This document shows, in pieces, positions 23,525 to 38,609 of a stretch of DNA of 64,000 nucleotides. Both the position numbers and the translations under genes were made by a program. Position 1 is the stretch's first letter, and each line of letters opens with the position of its first letter. A model generated the notes under the pieces. That model searched no databases. It was not told the DNA's origin and saw nothing but the letters and a program-made list of their open reading frames with translations. This stretch comes from Letharia columbiana (Eukaryota > Ascomycota > Lecanoromycetes > Lecanorales > Parmeliaceae), in contig NW_023501040.1 of NCBI RefSeq assembly GCF_014066305.1, forward strand, positions 1 to 64,000. Direction: 5' to 3'.

Positions 23525-24222
23525 CTCGTAATATATAAAAAAAAGATTAGATATAGAAAGTATATAAAAGTATATTTAATAATTCTAGAATAAATTAATA
23601 ATACTTATAATGATAATTAGAATTAAGAATTAAATATATTTAAATAAAAGATAGTTTTATATTACTTATATAATAGCGATAGTAGTAGCTAAAGTTAAAA
23701 TATTAATTTAAATAGCGTAACTTTTGTAGTAGACTTTTCATTACTATACATTAGATTAATTATATATAAATAAAGATTTATAATTTTATCTTCTAGACGT
23801 AATTATATTTAATATTTTAAGATTTCTATAATAGCTTAATACTTATTAATTAGCGCGTTAATATTATTATATCTAAACTATAATAGCGCTTATCGTTAAG
23901 TTTTATATTACACTCTCGAGTAGCTTAAAAAATAAGATCTATTTAATTATTAGCGCGTATAGTAAGATTATTCTTAATACTTATATCTTATTTAGCTTTA
24001 ATATTATTTATTTTCTTTTAATTCGAACTCTCGTCTTTATTTATATATATAATAATTTACGTAATAAGTAAAATTTTAGACTTCTTCGCAATTACGCTCG
24101 CGTGTTTTTCTTATATAATATTATTAAAATATAAGTCTACTAGAACGATAACTAGAACTAGAGATTACTTATTACTTATCTATTATATCTTATCTAATTT
24201 ACTTAAAAGCTTATTTCTATTA
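23525..24222 (+). repeat. Direct repeat B, copy 1 (about 700 bp)
   Basis: Matches 26055-26755 in the same orientation over about 700 bases, starting near ATATAGAAAGTATATAAAAG and ending near AAAAGCTTATTTCTATT. Long identical blocks remain, and most differences are transitions. Confidence 0.8.
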
Positions 24223-26054
24223 TAATAACGATATATTAATATATTTAATTTTATACTTTTTAATAATTATAGCGTAGTTAATAGCTAAGATATCGACTTT
24301 CTTTACTTTTTTAACTAGTTTCTTCTTAGATATAAATATATCTATTCGCTATCGCGATCTCTTAATATTTTTATTTTAATTAAACTTATTCTTTACTTTT
24401 TATTTTAATTAAAAATTTAATTATCGTTTAATTAACCTACGTTGAGACTCTTTAATATCGCTATTATTATTAATATTTAATACTTATTATAATAAATTAT
24501 TAGACTTAATCTCTTCTACTTTAATTACTATAAAAAGATAAATTAATAGATATATATAAAAGAATTAAAGGGCTTATACGAATATCTATAAATACTAAGT
24601 TATTCTTAATTTTAATTAAAGCTTATTTTACTAAAAAGTGCGTTAATTCTAGCAAGTACCGATATTAGAAATAAAGAGAATATATATTATATACTATTAT
24701 AAGTGTGTTATTATAGAGTTTAATTTAAAAAATAATTATTTTTATAAAGATAGTAAGACTTAAAAATAAGAAAGTAAAAATGAAATACGCGAAAATTTTA
24801 ATAAGTTATAATAGTTTAACGCTAGCTAAATTAGATAAAGATAATTACTTACTAGCTCGCTCTCTTAAATCTTTTATCTTTTAATTTATATAAATTATAA
24901 TAATAATTATAATTATTATAAAAGTAGCTAAGATTATACTAGATAATAATATTTAATAAATATAATTCGCTTAAATTTAAATCTTTAAAATTAAAGAGAA
25001 AGCGCTTTATTAATATTTAATTTAAGCTAGATAATATAAAGTAATCTAAAAATTTAATACGCGCGACAGATATCTAAGCTTTCCTTCCCCCTTCTTCCTC
25101 TTTAAGACTTTCTTTTTTATATTAACCCTTCTTATTATCAGACTATCTTCTTTATATATTAAACTTCTATTTAAGTAATTTAATATTATTATAGTAATAT
25201 TAAAAGTATAATATAGCTATTAAGCTATATATTTATTCTTTATCTTTTAATAACTTTAAGCTAATATATAAATAAATCGCGCGAAGAGCTTAACTTATAT
25301 ATACTTAATCTATTATTAATAAGTCTTTAAAAAAATTAATACTATTCTAAAGTACTAGACGTAGCGTTAAAGTAAAATCTTTATTAGATATTATCGCCGC
25401 TTTAATCGCTATCGTTATCGCTTTAATAAATACTACTTCTACTTTAATAGTATTAAGATATTAATAAAAACTAGATAATATATTCTTCTAATTATCGTTA
25501 TATTTATTATATATAATTAATATAAGCTATAACTTAAGCTTTATACGAGATTTATCGCTATTAAAAATTAACTAATTTTATAATCTTAAAATTTCTCTTT
25601 TAACGCTTAATTTATTAGATTATACTTAATTAAGATTTATTAAAGCACTATTATATTTAAAAGTTCGTTTTTAAAGCATTATATAAGATAATAAAAATCT
25701 TTCTAATTCGTTAGTTTAAGAGTAAATCTTTTATTACTACGCTTTATAATTAGCTCTAATAATCTCTATTTAAATAGATATCTACCTTTATATAATATAT
25801 AGAAAACAAATTACATTATAGAAAAGAATTTAAATCTCGCGATTATCTTAGCTAAGCCGTTTAAAGTAAAGAAGAAAATATATTTATCTTTAATTACTAA
25901 ATTAATTAATTATTATAAATATAATTATAAGATATAATTATATATTATTAATTATTCTAATAATTATAAAAAGCGTAAGAGAAATAAAATTATATAATTA
26001 AGTACTTATAAACTTTTCTCTTTTAAATATTTATTTTAATTTAGAGTTTAATCG

Positions 26055-26755
26055 CTATCTAATTAAAAAAAAGATAAAATATAGAAAGTATATAAAAGTA
26101 GATTTAATAATTCTAGAATAAATTAACGATATCTATAATAATAATTAGAATTAAGAATTAGATATATTTAAATAAAAGATAGCTTCGCGTTATTTATATA
26201 ATAGTAAAAGTAATAATTAAGATTAAAGTATTAACTTAAATAACGTAACTTTTATAGTAGATTTTTTATTACTATATATTAGATTAATTATATATTAATA
26301 AAGATTTATAATTTTATCTTCTAGGCGTAATTATATTTAATATTTTAAGATTTTTATAATAGCTTAATATTAATTAATTAATATATTAATATTATTATAT
26401 CTAAGCTATAATAGAGCTTATTATTAAATTTTATATCGCGCTTTTAAATAGCTTAAAAGATAAAGTTTATTTAATTACTAGCGCGTATAATAAAATTATT
26501 TTTAATACTTATATCTTATTTAGCTTCGATATTATTTATACTCTTATAATCTAAACTTTTATCTTTATCTATATATATAATAATTCACGCGAAGAGTAAA
26601 ACTCTAGATTTTCTCTAAATTACGTTCGCGTACTTTTTTTATATAATACTATTAAAATATAAATCTATTTATTAGAATAATAACTAGACTTAGAAGTTAC
26701 TTATCGCTTATCTATTATATTTTATCTAATCTATTTAAAAGCTTACTTCTATTTT
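26055..26755 (+). repeat. Direct repeat B, copy 2 (about 700 bp)
   Basis: Second copy of repeat B, about 2.53 kb downstream. The pair encloses about 1.8 kb. It could be the LTRs of a small nested element or an internal duplication of the host element. Confidence 0.8.
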
Positions 26756-29086
26756 CTTATTAAGCCTATTAATTAGATTAAAATTTATATTTTATTTTTA
26801 TATAAATATCTAGTCGCGTATTAAATAATATCTTATTATTTAAGACTTTTAAATATAATCTAGCTAAGAAAAGAATCTATTATATAAAAAATTATAAATC
26901 GCGATATATATTTTTATAGCGATAGAGAATTCTAATTATCTTTATAATTATCGTTATTTAAAGATAATTATAATAGCGAAAAATACTCGTATTCTTATTT
27001 TTAGTCTAGAATTAGAATTATATAATTAACTTATTAAGATTTTAGATTTAAATAATCTATATTTTTATAGAAATACTTAGATCGCTTAAATATATTAGTA
27101 ATATTTTTATATATTAATTTAATACTAATAAGCTTAAAAGCCTCTTATATCTCTTCGCTTATCTTATTAAATATAAATTTATATCTTATTATATTATAAT
27201 TCTTAAGCTATTATCTAGCTAATTCTAATAATAATATTTATTCTTTTTTATTCTTAAGCGTCTATACTATATAATTTCTAAGAATTATATATTTTATTCT
27301 AATAAAAAATATATATAAGAAAGAAAGATAATAAACTTTCTTAGACTTTATAATTTAAGATTTCTTATAAATAAGTTTAATATAAATAAAATTAGTATAT
27401 AAATAACGAGTCTATTTAAATATAGATTAGAATATCAAAATTAAAATTAATATAAAAAAAAACTTATATTAATAAATATTATTTTAATAATTCTTTTTAA
27501 GAAAATTTTTATAAGTTATATGAGACTCCTACGTAATAAAAATAAATATTCTTTTAAGAATTTATTATATCTTCGAAAATTTCTAGATATTTAATCTTCT
27601 TTCTAGTAGATTTAATTATAGTTTACTATACTCGTTGCTATAGTAAGAAGATATTAATAAATACTTCGGCCTTTTATACTTATATCTTATCTATTAATAT
27701 TATTATAAAATTTATATTCTCTAAAAGAAGTTAAGGATTTTTAAATCGCTTAATCTTTTAATTAATAATATTTAATTATATATCGATAATCATATCTTTA
27801 TCTTCTTCCTTTATATCGAGTTACTTATCGCGCTTCATATTAATATCCTTAATAAAATCTAGAATTAGAATTATATCTAATAAATTTAATTATTTATAAA
27901 ATTTATTATCTTTAATATAATATATGAAATATTATATATAAATATTAACTATAATATTAAAAAGATATTAGAATAATTATAATAATAATTAGAATTTATA
28001 ATAAGTATATTAATTATATATAACACGTTTAATAATTCTCTCTTTTATTTCCTTTTTTTTCTTAGAAGTAACTATTTAATATTTAGAGAAAGCTAGAAAT
28101 TTTTTCTTAGCTATAGATTTCGCTATCGCATTTATATTATTTTATTTTCTTAAAATTACTTTTAATAATTTATATATATTTAAACTTACTAAATACTAAC
28201 GCGACTTTACTATATTCTTATTTTTAAAATATTTATCTACTATTTTTTATATCTTACTATTACTTAAGCTCTTAGAATATTCTTATTTCTTTAGAGATAA
28301 TATAATAGGGCGAACTAAAGTTATTACCTTTATTAATAATATTAGCTTTTATAATATTAAGAAATAATAGAAAGTGCGTAAATTTACTTATTTAATTAAA
28401 CTCTTACTTAAGATAATTATAATAATAATTTTTATATAAAAAGCTTACTATAAGATATTAAAGGATATATTATAAAGAGTATATTAGTATTATAATAGAA
28501 ATAATAAGAAAATTTAAGTAAAATCGTATTATTATAAAAGGTGATATAATTAGAAAAAGTATTAGAAAAAACTAAAATATAAGAAAATTTAAGAACGCGC
28601 TATTAAAAAAACAGGCTAGTTTACTAACGCGTTTTCGCGTTTTTTCGAAATCTCATTTATAAAAATATTTGATACTGATTTTTAATATTATAAAGCTAGA
28701 TTTTAATCGAATTTTTTTAAATTTAATAATCTAACTAGAATAGTTAAGGATTATTATTAATAATAAACTTTTCCCAGCTTTCATATAATAATAAATATCT
28801 ATTTTAAGCTTCTAATAATCTAGATCTAAAAATCTCATAAAGTAAGTTTATCTTTTTTAAGATTTTATTTTACGCTTTCGATTTATTATATACGTTTTCT
28901 CTTTTAAAGAATAATTAAAAAGATAATTAGAATATTAATTAGATCGCTTATTTTTAGAATACTATTTATTTTATACTTATATTTAAAAAGATATAGTAAT
29001 AAATATAGATATTTCTATTTATAAATCTTTATTAATAAACTCTTAACTAGCTATCTAGTTTCTTAATTCTAAAATAATATTAAATT

Positions 29087-29326
29087 AATTAGAAGATTCT
29101 AAAAGCGATAAATTAGAAAGTTCTAGAGATAATTAATTAGAAAGTTCTAGAGATATTTAATTAGAAAGTTCTTAAAGTAATTAATTAGAAAGTTCTAGAG
29201 ATAATTAATAAAAAAGTTCTAGAAGTAATTAGCTAGAAAGTTCTAAAGATAATTAGCTAGAAAGTTCTAGAAATAATTAATTATAAAATTTTAAAAGTAG
29301 TTAGATAATAGATTCGAAAAGTAGTT
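29087..29326 (+). repeat. 24-bp tandem repeat, about 10 copies
   Basis: The unit AATTAGAAAGTTCTAGAGAT plus four bases recurs every 24 bases. In one plus-strand frame the unit reads E-S-S-R-D-N-stop-L, the stops being TAG or TAA where CpA-to-TpA change of CAG or CAA would give Gln. A period of eight codons and this pattern suggest a fossil coding repeat. Confidence 0.8.
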
Positions 29327-30623
29327 TATTAATAAATTTAATTATATTAGAAGAAGAAGAGATAGACTTTACTATAAAAGAAGCTTAAGATTAAAAACTT
29401 CTAATATATAATAAAAATAGTAATATTACGATTTAGCGATAAGTTTTATAATAAATCTATATAAATTTATTAATTTTAATATATAAATAATTAGTATAAC
29501 TAGAAGAAGAAGAAATAATTCTTATAATTCTAATTATTATAATAAGAGAGGATTTAAATATAATCTTCTCTTTTCTAATTATTATTATAATTATCTAACT
29601 TTCTAAATTAGATAAACTTATAAATACGTTATTAATAAGAATAAAGAGTTAATATATATATTCGATAACGATATATCTAGCGATAATAATATAACTCTAT
29701 TTTAAAGTTAAACTACTTTTTAAAATCGAGATATTATCTATAAGAATAGAAATTTTAATAATATCTAAAGTAAAAATATAAAAACTATAATAGTTAAAGA
29801 ACGTTTATCTATATGTAAATTATTAAAAAAAGATAAATATAATAAAAAACTTAGAAAGAGGAGATCTGATATACTTTTAGCGGCGATCGCGATAGATAAA
29901 AGAATATCTCGAATATCGTTAATAGTAAAAACAGCTAGAAAGTTAAGTAATAAGACTTCTAGAAAATCTACTATAAGCGAAAAAAAAATAAGTAAGAAAA
30001 AAATTATAATTAGATATATATTTAAAGTAAAAAAAATATAAAGATACTATCTAAATAGTAAGTTTAGCTTTATATATATTTCTAATTATCTTTCTAATTA
30101 TAGCTTACTAGCTATTATTCTTTATAAAATTAAATACTTTTAAAAATCAACTACGCTATTAATTTCGAAAGCTTTATTTTAAAAACTTATTTAAAAAAAT
30201 TCGTTAAATATAATAAATAAAATTAGAAATAATATTAAATATCGTTAATAAAGTTCTACTATCGAGGCGATATAGAAGGCGATAAAATCTTTTCTATCTA
30301 ATGATTTTTCAAGTAAGACTTTTTATTATTCTTATATAAAATTCGTTAATAATAGAATATAGATTCTTAACTTCTAATAATTTATAGTAAATATATAATA
30401 TTATAAATTAAGGATATATAGCTTTTATATAAACTTCTAAAATTATTTAATATTAAGCTATATATAAGTATAAAGATAGATTAAAAGCTTATAATTTAGT
30501 TTAGATAGACTTTTAAACTACTATAAGTAATAAAATAAAAAACTTTATAATTAAATTATCGATTTTTTTAATTTATAATATAACTCTTAATTATAATATT
30601 ACTTATAAGATTATATTCTACTT

Positions 30624-31425
30624 CGAATTCTAGTTATCTTTAAAATTAATATTATATAATATATTTAATTTATAATTTAAAAGATTTATATTATATTAAA
30701 GAATTAATAATTTTTATTATTATATAATTATTTATATTGTAATTATAATTTTAATATAAATATATATTATATTTTCTTATCTAATTATTAATAATTATAT
30801 ATTTTTATAGATTCTTATTATTATATTAAAAAATAAAAGATTTTATTAAAGTCTATATATATTTAATTATTATATTAATCCTCGACTTAGAATTCTAATT
30901 ATCTTTATAATTAATATTATATAAAATTATTAAATTATAATTCTAAAAAATTATATTATATTAAAAAATTAAAATAAGTTATTATTATAAAACTATCTAT
31001 ATTATAATAATAGTTTTAATATAGAAGTATATTTATTATACTTACTTATTTAATTAATAAATACTATATTTATATAATAGATTCTTATTATTATCTTAGA
31101 AAATAAAAGATTTTAATTAAAATTTATTAGATATTTATTTATTATATTAATCTTAGATTTATATTTAATTTAGAATTCTAATTATCTTTATAATTAATAC
31201 TATATAAAGTATTTAATTTATATTTTTAAAAAATTACATTATATTAAAAATTATATTCTATTAAATTATAAAAAAAATCTATTATTATAAAATTATAAGT
31301 ATTATAAATATAGTTTAAATATCTTATTTTCTTATTTAATTAATAAGTATTATATTTAATAATAGATTTCTATTATTATCTTGAAAAATGAAAGATTCTA
31401 TTAAAATCTATAAGATATTATATTT
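30624..31425 (+). repeat. About 275-bp tandem repeat, three copies
   Basis: Copies begin at about 30624, 30890 and 31172, each with AGAATTCTAATTATCTTTA or a near form, followed by the same order of blocks: an ATTATATTAAA segment, a long A/T stretch, GATTCTTATTATTAT and AATAAAAGATT. Spacing varies (266 and 282 bases). Confidence 0.75.
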
Positions 31426-34329
31426 TTTACGAGTAAAGGCCTATGAATTAAATTTATAATCATTTTTTTAATTAGAGCTATCGAGTAAATACGTAAGCGA
31501 TCTTTAATAAGTAAACTTTAATAAGCGAGCTATCCGGCTATCGAGCGAGCTTTAATAAGCGATATTTAAATTCCTTACGCTTTAATAATTATAAGATCAA
31601 ATTTAGAAATTCTTTTTTTATCTAAAAGTTCTTATTCTATTCTATAATTTTAGAAAGAAATCTTAAAATCTTAATAGAAAACAAAAAAGTTATTCTAAAA
31701 TTAAATAATATATATCTATTTTTTAATTAAAACTATTTGACTACATTTTTTTTATAATTATAAATACTAATTTATTTATTCGCGATAAGTTAATCGATCT
31801 AATTAAAAAGCGTAGTAACTCTAAATTAATAATTAGCTATATATATAAATTTAAGATTTTTAAGCTTAGCCTTATCTTATTCTATTATATATATTAATAA
31901 AATTAATTATTAATCGCTAACTAACTTATTAGTATATAATTAAACTCGCGAACTTTTCTTTAGATTTAAACTTTAATTCTTCTTTAAGTTTTTTATTATA
32001 TCTATTTTATTCTTCTTTATCTAAAAACCTTATAATTTTATAACATTAATTATTATCTTAAATTTTACGTAAGCGCTACGAATTAAAATAAGAACAATAA
32101 GCTTTTTATATACTACTTCTTCCTTTTTTTTTTTTTTTTTTTATTTATTATAATATTATAATAATTAGAAAGATAATTAGAAAGATACTTAAAAGTTATA
32201 TTTTATTTTCTTCTCGTAAAATATCTTTTAAATACTATCGTTTATAGGTCTAATAAATATATATACTATAAAACTAACGTAATAGTAATTTCATATAGCA
32301 AGAAGATAAATAATAATAGAATTATAAATAATCTATTATTAAAAGTAAAAGATAAGATTCTCTATTATTATAAAGTGAAATTAAATTTATAATTTTAATT
32401 ATATATACAGAAGTGGACGATATAAACAATCTTTAGCGAATACTTCGCGATAATAGTCTTTTAATTAAATCCTTCTTATTTCTATCGTCATTAAGATTTT
32501 ATAATTATTTAATTAATATTAAAAATTATAAGTATAAAGCGATAGAAGAGCTCTTATAGAATTCTTATATTATCAAATTTCATCGATATATAATAACTCT
32601 TAAAGTATATAACTTACTTAAAGCTCGCTTATAAAAGTTATTTATTATCGATCTTAATACGATATTAATCGCGAGAGATAAAATTAAAAATATAAATAGA
32701 TTTAAAAGCGTAAATTTAAAGAAGTAGAAAAAGATATTATAAGAGATTAAAGATATATACTTCTATAAATAATAAGATTAACTATATTATAGTATTCTTA
32801 AATATTAATATATATAATTTTTTTATTTAATATTCTAGAGGAAAAGTATATATCTATATTAGCTATATAATTAAGTCTAGATAATTAAAAATAGAAAAGC
32901 GCTATTAATAATAATAAGAGTATAATCTTATAATAAGAAGATTTAATAGAGAAGAAAATATTAAATAATTTTATTTATCTCGTAACTCTAAGATAAATAA
33001 AAAAAGAGGAAAAATAAGAGATAAGTATATTATTAGATAATAACTCGAAGTTATTAGTTAGATTATCTAATATAATCAAATAATCTTATAAATAGAAATT
33101 ACTTCTTATCTTTATAATAACTTAAAAGTTTTAATAAAGAGCTTATTAATCTCTATAAGCGAAAATAACATATATCGACTTTTATAATTATAAATTTTAT
33201 TATACAATTAAAATATATAAATATAGAGGTTTTACAACACAGAACTATTCTTCTAAAATCGATTATAAAATACGCTATTATTATTCCTCGCGTATATGAA
33301 ATTATTAACTTATGATTTTTAGATTAAAAAAATATATAATTATATATAAACGGATTCTATAGTAAGTATTTTTTTTATTTATTACTCTCTCTTTAATAAA
33401 AGTATACTAAAAATCACCTAGACTAATTAATTAAAATTCGACTTATTATCTTTATATATTTATTTTAATAAGGCCGAGCGCGTAATATAAAGAAATTTAA
33501 TAATATAGTAGTTTAATATAAATAATAATAATTTTCTAGATTTACTAGGCTCGACTAAATAGTAATTAAAGAATTACGACTATACGCTAAATAAATAAAA
33601 GTTAAATAAAGATAATAATAGAATAGAAGAGGCTTTTAGAATAATAACTAATAACTATAATAGCAAGATTTTAAATCGCTTTTTCTTTTTATTATCGAAA
33701 TATAAATATTTAAATATAAGAGCTTAAAAAAAGAGATTATAATAAATTTCGCTATCTATTAATTAAAAAGATACTTAGAATTCTATATTATAAATTTTTT
33801 TCTCTTATATCGAATACTAATTCTTAGAGTCAATAAATCTTTATTAAGATAATTAAGAGGTAATAAACTTATTAATATACCACTTAATAGCTTTTTATCG
33901 TCGATCTCTCGATTCTTTATAAAAGCTACTTCTTATACTTAATAATAGCGAAGCGATAACTTTATATCATTAAGTTTCTAGCCGTTTACGCTATCTATCT
34001 TATAAGCTTCTTTAATATTTCTATTAAGAATTATAATTAATTTTAAAATATAATTCTTTTCAACTATAATATCTTTTTTATACGACGAGTACTTTTTACT
34101 TATAGATATATCCAGAAATAAATAGTACTTCTCGATTAAGGTTTATATCTTAAATATCTATATTCGTTAAATATACGTTTTTCTTCGAACCTTCCTTCTT
34201 ACTAGCTTTAATATTTCTATTAGATTTACTCTTATCTTTCTTTCTTAACTTTTTAGCTTTTTCTTCTTCGATCTTATAAATAATATCTTAAACTCTCGCT
34301 ATTATATTAAATTCTTACTCTTAATTTAA

Positions 34330-35050
34330 TTTATACTAAGTTCGTTTATAGCTATTATTTAATTTACAATACTTTAAGATTCGAGAATTCGAGATCTTAT
34401 TTTATACTTTCGATATATATACGCAATTGATATTATCGTTTAAGACCCTTCGTTAAAGTAATTACCATTATATCTTAAGCGTCCCTTTACTCGCTTATCG
34501 CCGATACTTCTCTCTTATCTTATACGCGTAATAAACGTAATCGATTCTATAATTTAAATTTTAAATCTTAGACTTCGCGTAAAGCTAAAATAATACTTTA
34601 TAGTAATTAAGTATAAATTTCTAATTTCCGACGTTTAATTAGATTTAGAGCGTACTTTTATAAATTAAAAAGAAATATTTATCGATTAATCTTTAATCTC
34701 GATATCTTTATTTTATTAAATATCTTTATAAATAAAGCTATTAATGATATAAGAATATAGAGATAATAGAAATTTTATACTCTCGTAAATTATCTTAATA
34801 AGCTTTTATAAGAAAAATTTATATTTATAAATTATTCGAATTCTTATTCGATTTATAAACGCGTTTTATAGTTTAATTATATCTTATTTATATAGGTTAA
34901 TACTAAGTATTATCTTTTTTTAGTAATCTTCTTATTAATAATAGAGATTATATTTAGATTCTTACTTCTAATCTAATTTATACTAAGATCGTTTATAGCT
35001 ATTATTTAACTTATAATACTTTAAAATTTAAGAATTTAAGATTTTATATT
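34330..35050 (+). repeat. Direct repeat pair of about 100 bp
   Basis: TCGTTTATAGCTATTATTTA with surrounding TTTATACTAAG and ATACTTTAA blocks occurs at about 34330-34430 and again at about 34975-35060, same orientation, with C/T and G/A differences. Confidence 0.65.
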
Positions 35051-36451
35051 TCGTATTAAAATTATTAGCTATATATTTATTCGAATAAAAAGTTCTCGCT
35101 AATAAAGGGGATATAAAGAGATCGTTATTAGAAGAATAAATTTTCACGTTTTTCGGTAATTAGAAAGATAATTAGAATTCTATTCTATATTAAGTATTTT
35201 AACTCTCTTCTATCTAAGTAAAGTACTTTTAATTATCTTATTCTTATTTTTTACGCACTCCCTCTTATTATATATTAATATATTATTTATATAAGCTTTA
35301 TATCTTTAATTATTAATATAACTCTTTTATTATAAATAGTATAGAGGTTATTAACTATATAATTTATTAATAGAATAACGACTTAATAAAAAGCTAATAT
35401 ATAATAAAATTTCGATATTAGAGCCGCTTCGATAGCTTCTTATAACGTATTTAATATAGAAGTCTAAATTCGTATAATATAATGAGGTAGTAATATTATA
35501 TTAATAATCTCTCGTATTATATAGATAAAAGGTCTTTTTAAAAGAAGTAAATTAGTTAATTTCTAATATCTTTTAATCTCTCGTAAAGTAATAGCTAAAA
35601 TATTATTAATTATATATACGTATTACTTATTAATATATTATATTACTATACTTACTTTCTTATTTTTAATATCGATTTTTAGTTTTTATAAGTAAAGACT
35701 TTAATATACTCTTTCTTACGGTCTTTACACCGGGAGCGCGAATAATTAAAGATTTACTTCGTTCGATTTTTTTCGCGATTATCTTTTTACGATTAGAAGA
35801 CTTTAAAATTTTTTTTTAATTTAAAGCTTTAATATAAAGATTAAATAAGTAATTATTTAACTAATTATTTATATCATTAAGAAGATTATTAAAATTTATA
35901 TTATTTTTTAAATAGATTAATAAAGTATATAGATCGACGTCGTTATTTCTATATAACGATAATATAATAGAATTACTATCGAGATTAATAATTATTAATA
36001 ATATATTATTATTAAATTAAATTAAAGCGAATAAGATAAAATAGTTACAATATAAAATATCGATAAAAAAAAATATTTAAGATATTAAGAAAGAAAGAAA
36101 GAGAGAATTTCTACTTATAGCTTTAATATCTTAAAATCTATCTAGCGTTATACTAGCGAAGTCTATCGAATTTAATCTATTAAATAACGCTATATAATAT
36201 AATAATTATATTTCTAATTATTATTATAATTATACTAATTAACTCTAAAAAAATTAATTTTTTAGCTAGAAGATTTATATTTAGATATTTAATAACTATA
36301 TATTAGAATATACTTACTTCAAATTCTAGATATAAATATCTTTACTTTTAGATAAGATAAAGAAGCTATAGATTTAGAATCGGATATTACTAAGAATCGC
36401 CTACTATTTTCTATCATATTTCAACTATTTACGATTATTAACATACTCGTT

Positions 36452-36727
36452 AATAAGAAAGACGTACTATTACTATACGAATTTGATCGCGATATTAGTA
36501 ATAACTATAAGAATTAAAGCTATTAAACGTAGAGATACCCATCAATAAGAAAGACGTACTATTATTATACGAATTTGATCGCGATATTAATAGTAATTAT
36601 AAGAATTAAAGCTATCGAATATAGAGATACTCGCTAATAAGAAAGACGTGCTATTACTATACGAATTTAGTCGCGATACTAATAATAACTATAGAAATTA
36701 AAGCTATCGGGCGTAGAGATATAACCT
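36452..36727 (+). repeat. 92-bp tandem repeat, three copies
   Basis: Copies start at 36452, 36544 and 36636, each opening AATAAGAAAGACGT and containing TATACGAATTT, TCGCGAT and GAATTAAAGCTAT blocks. The period is exactly 92 and not divisible by three, so it is unlikely to be coding repeat. It is one of the few places in the block that keeps several CG and AC dinucleotides. Confidence 0.85.
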
Positions 36728-38609
36728 TTAATTTAATATAGATTTTAGAATAAGAAATCTCTTTTACTAGAGTAGTGGCATTTTTATAAGCATATATCTA
36801 TATTTAAATCGATTTAAAGAGTTTTATTCTATAAATATAAAATATATAAAGTTATTAGATTAAGTATAATAGTTAAATATTATTAATTAAGCGTAATAAG
36901 TAGAATAATAATTAGAATATCTTATTCTCAACTTAGAATAGTTTTCCTTTTATTTATTATATATTTTCTTTTTATAAAAACTATATCTAAACTTTAATAA
37001 TACTATATTATTACTTATAAGCTTATATCTTATTATAATTATCTAAAAAGCTATATATCTTTCAATTATAAAGTAATTCTTTTTATATAAAATATATATA
37101 ATTAAGCCGCTAGATATTAATTAATAATTTTCTTTATTTATAATTACTAAAGAGTAAGTTATATTATTAAAATTACTCGCTAATTTTACCTCTATAGCTT
37201 CTTAAAGTATCTATAATATAGAGATTTAAATTCGAAGCGAATTAATCGAATTTGAAGTTATATAAATTAAGATCTTCTTTATTATTTAAGCGAATATAAT
37301 TTAAGAAATAATTAAGTTCATTAACTTCTATAATTCGCGGATTTTCTTTAATATATAAACTTTTAAATCTAATTAATAATAATATAATTAACGCGTATAA
37401 TTAATTTATTATTTAATTTAGATATATATAACTAATATAACTACGCACTTTTCTTATTTATAGCTATACTTCTTAAACTTTATATATAATCTTCTAATTT
37501 TTATCTTCGCGAAGTCTTATCTTTACTTCGCTTCGATAATTTAGATAAGTCTAAATTAGCAGTTAATAAATTATTAAAAATTTTCTAAGCTTCTATAACT
37601 ATCGAGTTAATAACTTTAATAGATAATAATACTATATATTAACGAATTATATTTAATATTATAATTAATTATCGTATTAAGAGATATAGCGCTATTAGAC
37701 GTATACTTACTTTATAAAAATAATATTATTAATTTAATTTAATTATAAAATATAAAGAAAATAATTTTATTTTTTTTAGATATAGATAATATCGTAATAA
37801 ACGAGTATATTATAATATAATTACTATAATAATAAAAAGAATTTTTAAAAAAGAAGAGAGTAAATTAGAAAAGAATAATACTAAGTATTCGTTATCGAGC
37901 TAACTAATATTATATAACTAAAATCTTATTAGAATAAAATATTATTTAAAGATAAATTAAGTCTAAACGTTAATTAGAAAGCTAACTAAAAAAAGAAATT
38001 AACTTCTTTTTTATTAATATATATCGTAAAGCTATATATAAGCGCTTCTTTCTATATTTTAAATATACTTTAGATATCCATAGCTATATATATACGCCCC
38101 CTCTTATATTTTATATATATTCTATATATTTCGATATTCTTTATATACGCGGTATATCTACTAAAGATAATCTTATTAATTTAACTAATTTCTATTTAAT
38201 CTTATATTTACTAATTATAAGAAAAGCTCTTTATTTTAATATTATAACTTTATCAATTCGTTATTCTTAGATATCGAACCGCGTATAGCTTATAATTAAT
38301 TTACTTACTTTTTTCTCTTCTTCTATTATAAAGATAGAAGGAGATATTATTCCTTTTTCGCCTTCACCTATAACGAATTAATTATTATTTTTATAAAACT
38401 AAAAACATCGACTTAAAGACGATATCGTCTAATTAAAAGCGAAAAACGCGATATTCTAATATTTTAATATTCAAATAAAAGATATTATAATATTACTTAA
38501 ATAGAAGAGAGTTATATTAATAAGAAAGATTTTAATATTTAAAAATAATCTTAGCGTAGTAAAAGGTTTAATTTTTATATATAGAAGATTTAGATAATAA
38601 CTAGTTTAG

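Noticed and set aside
29087..29326. The 24-bp repeat as a CRISPR array
   Set aside because: There are no unique spacers between units; it is a head-to-tail minisatellite in eukaryotic DNA.
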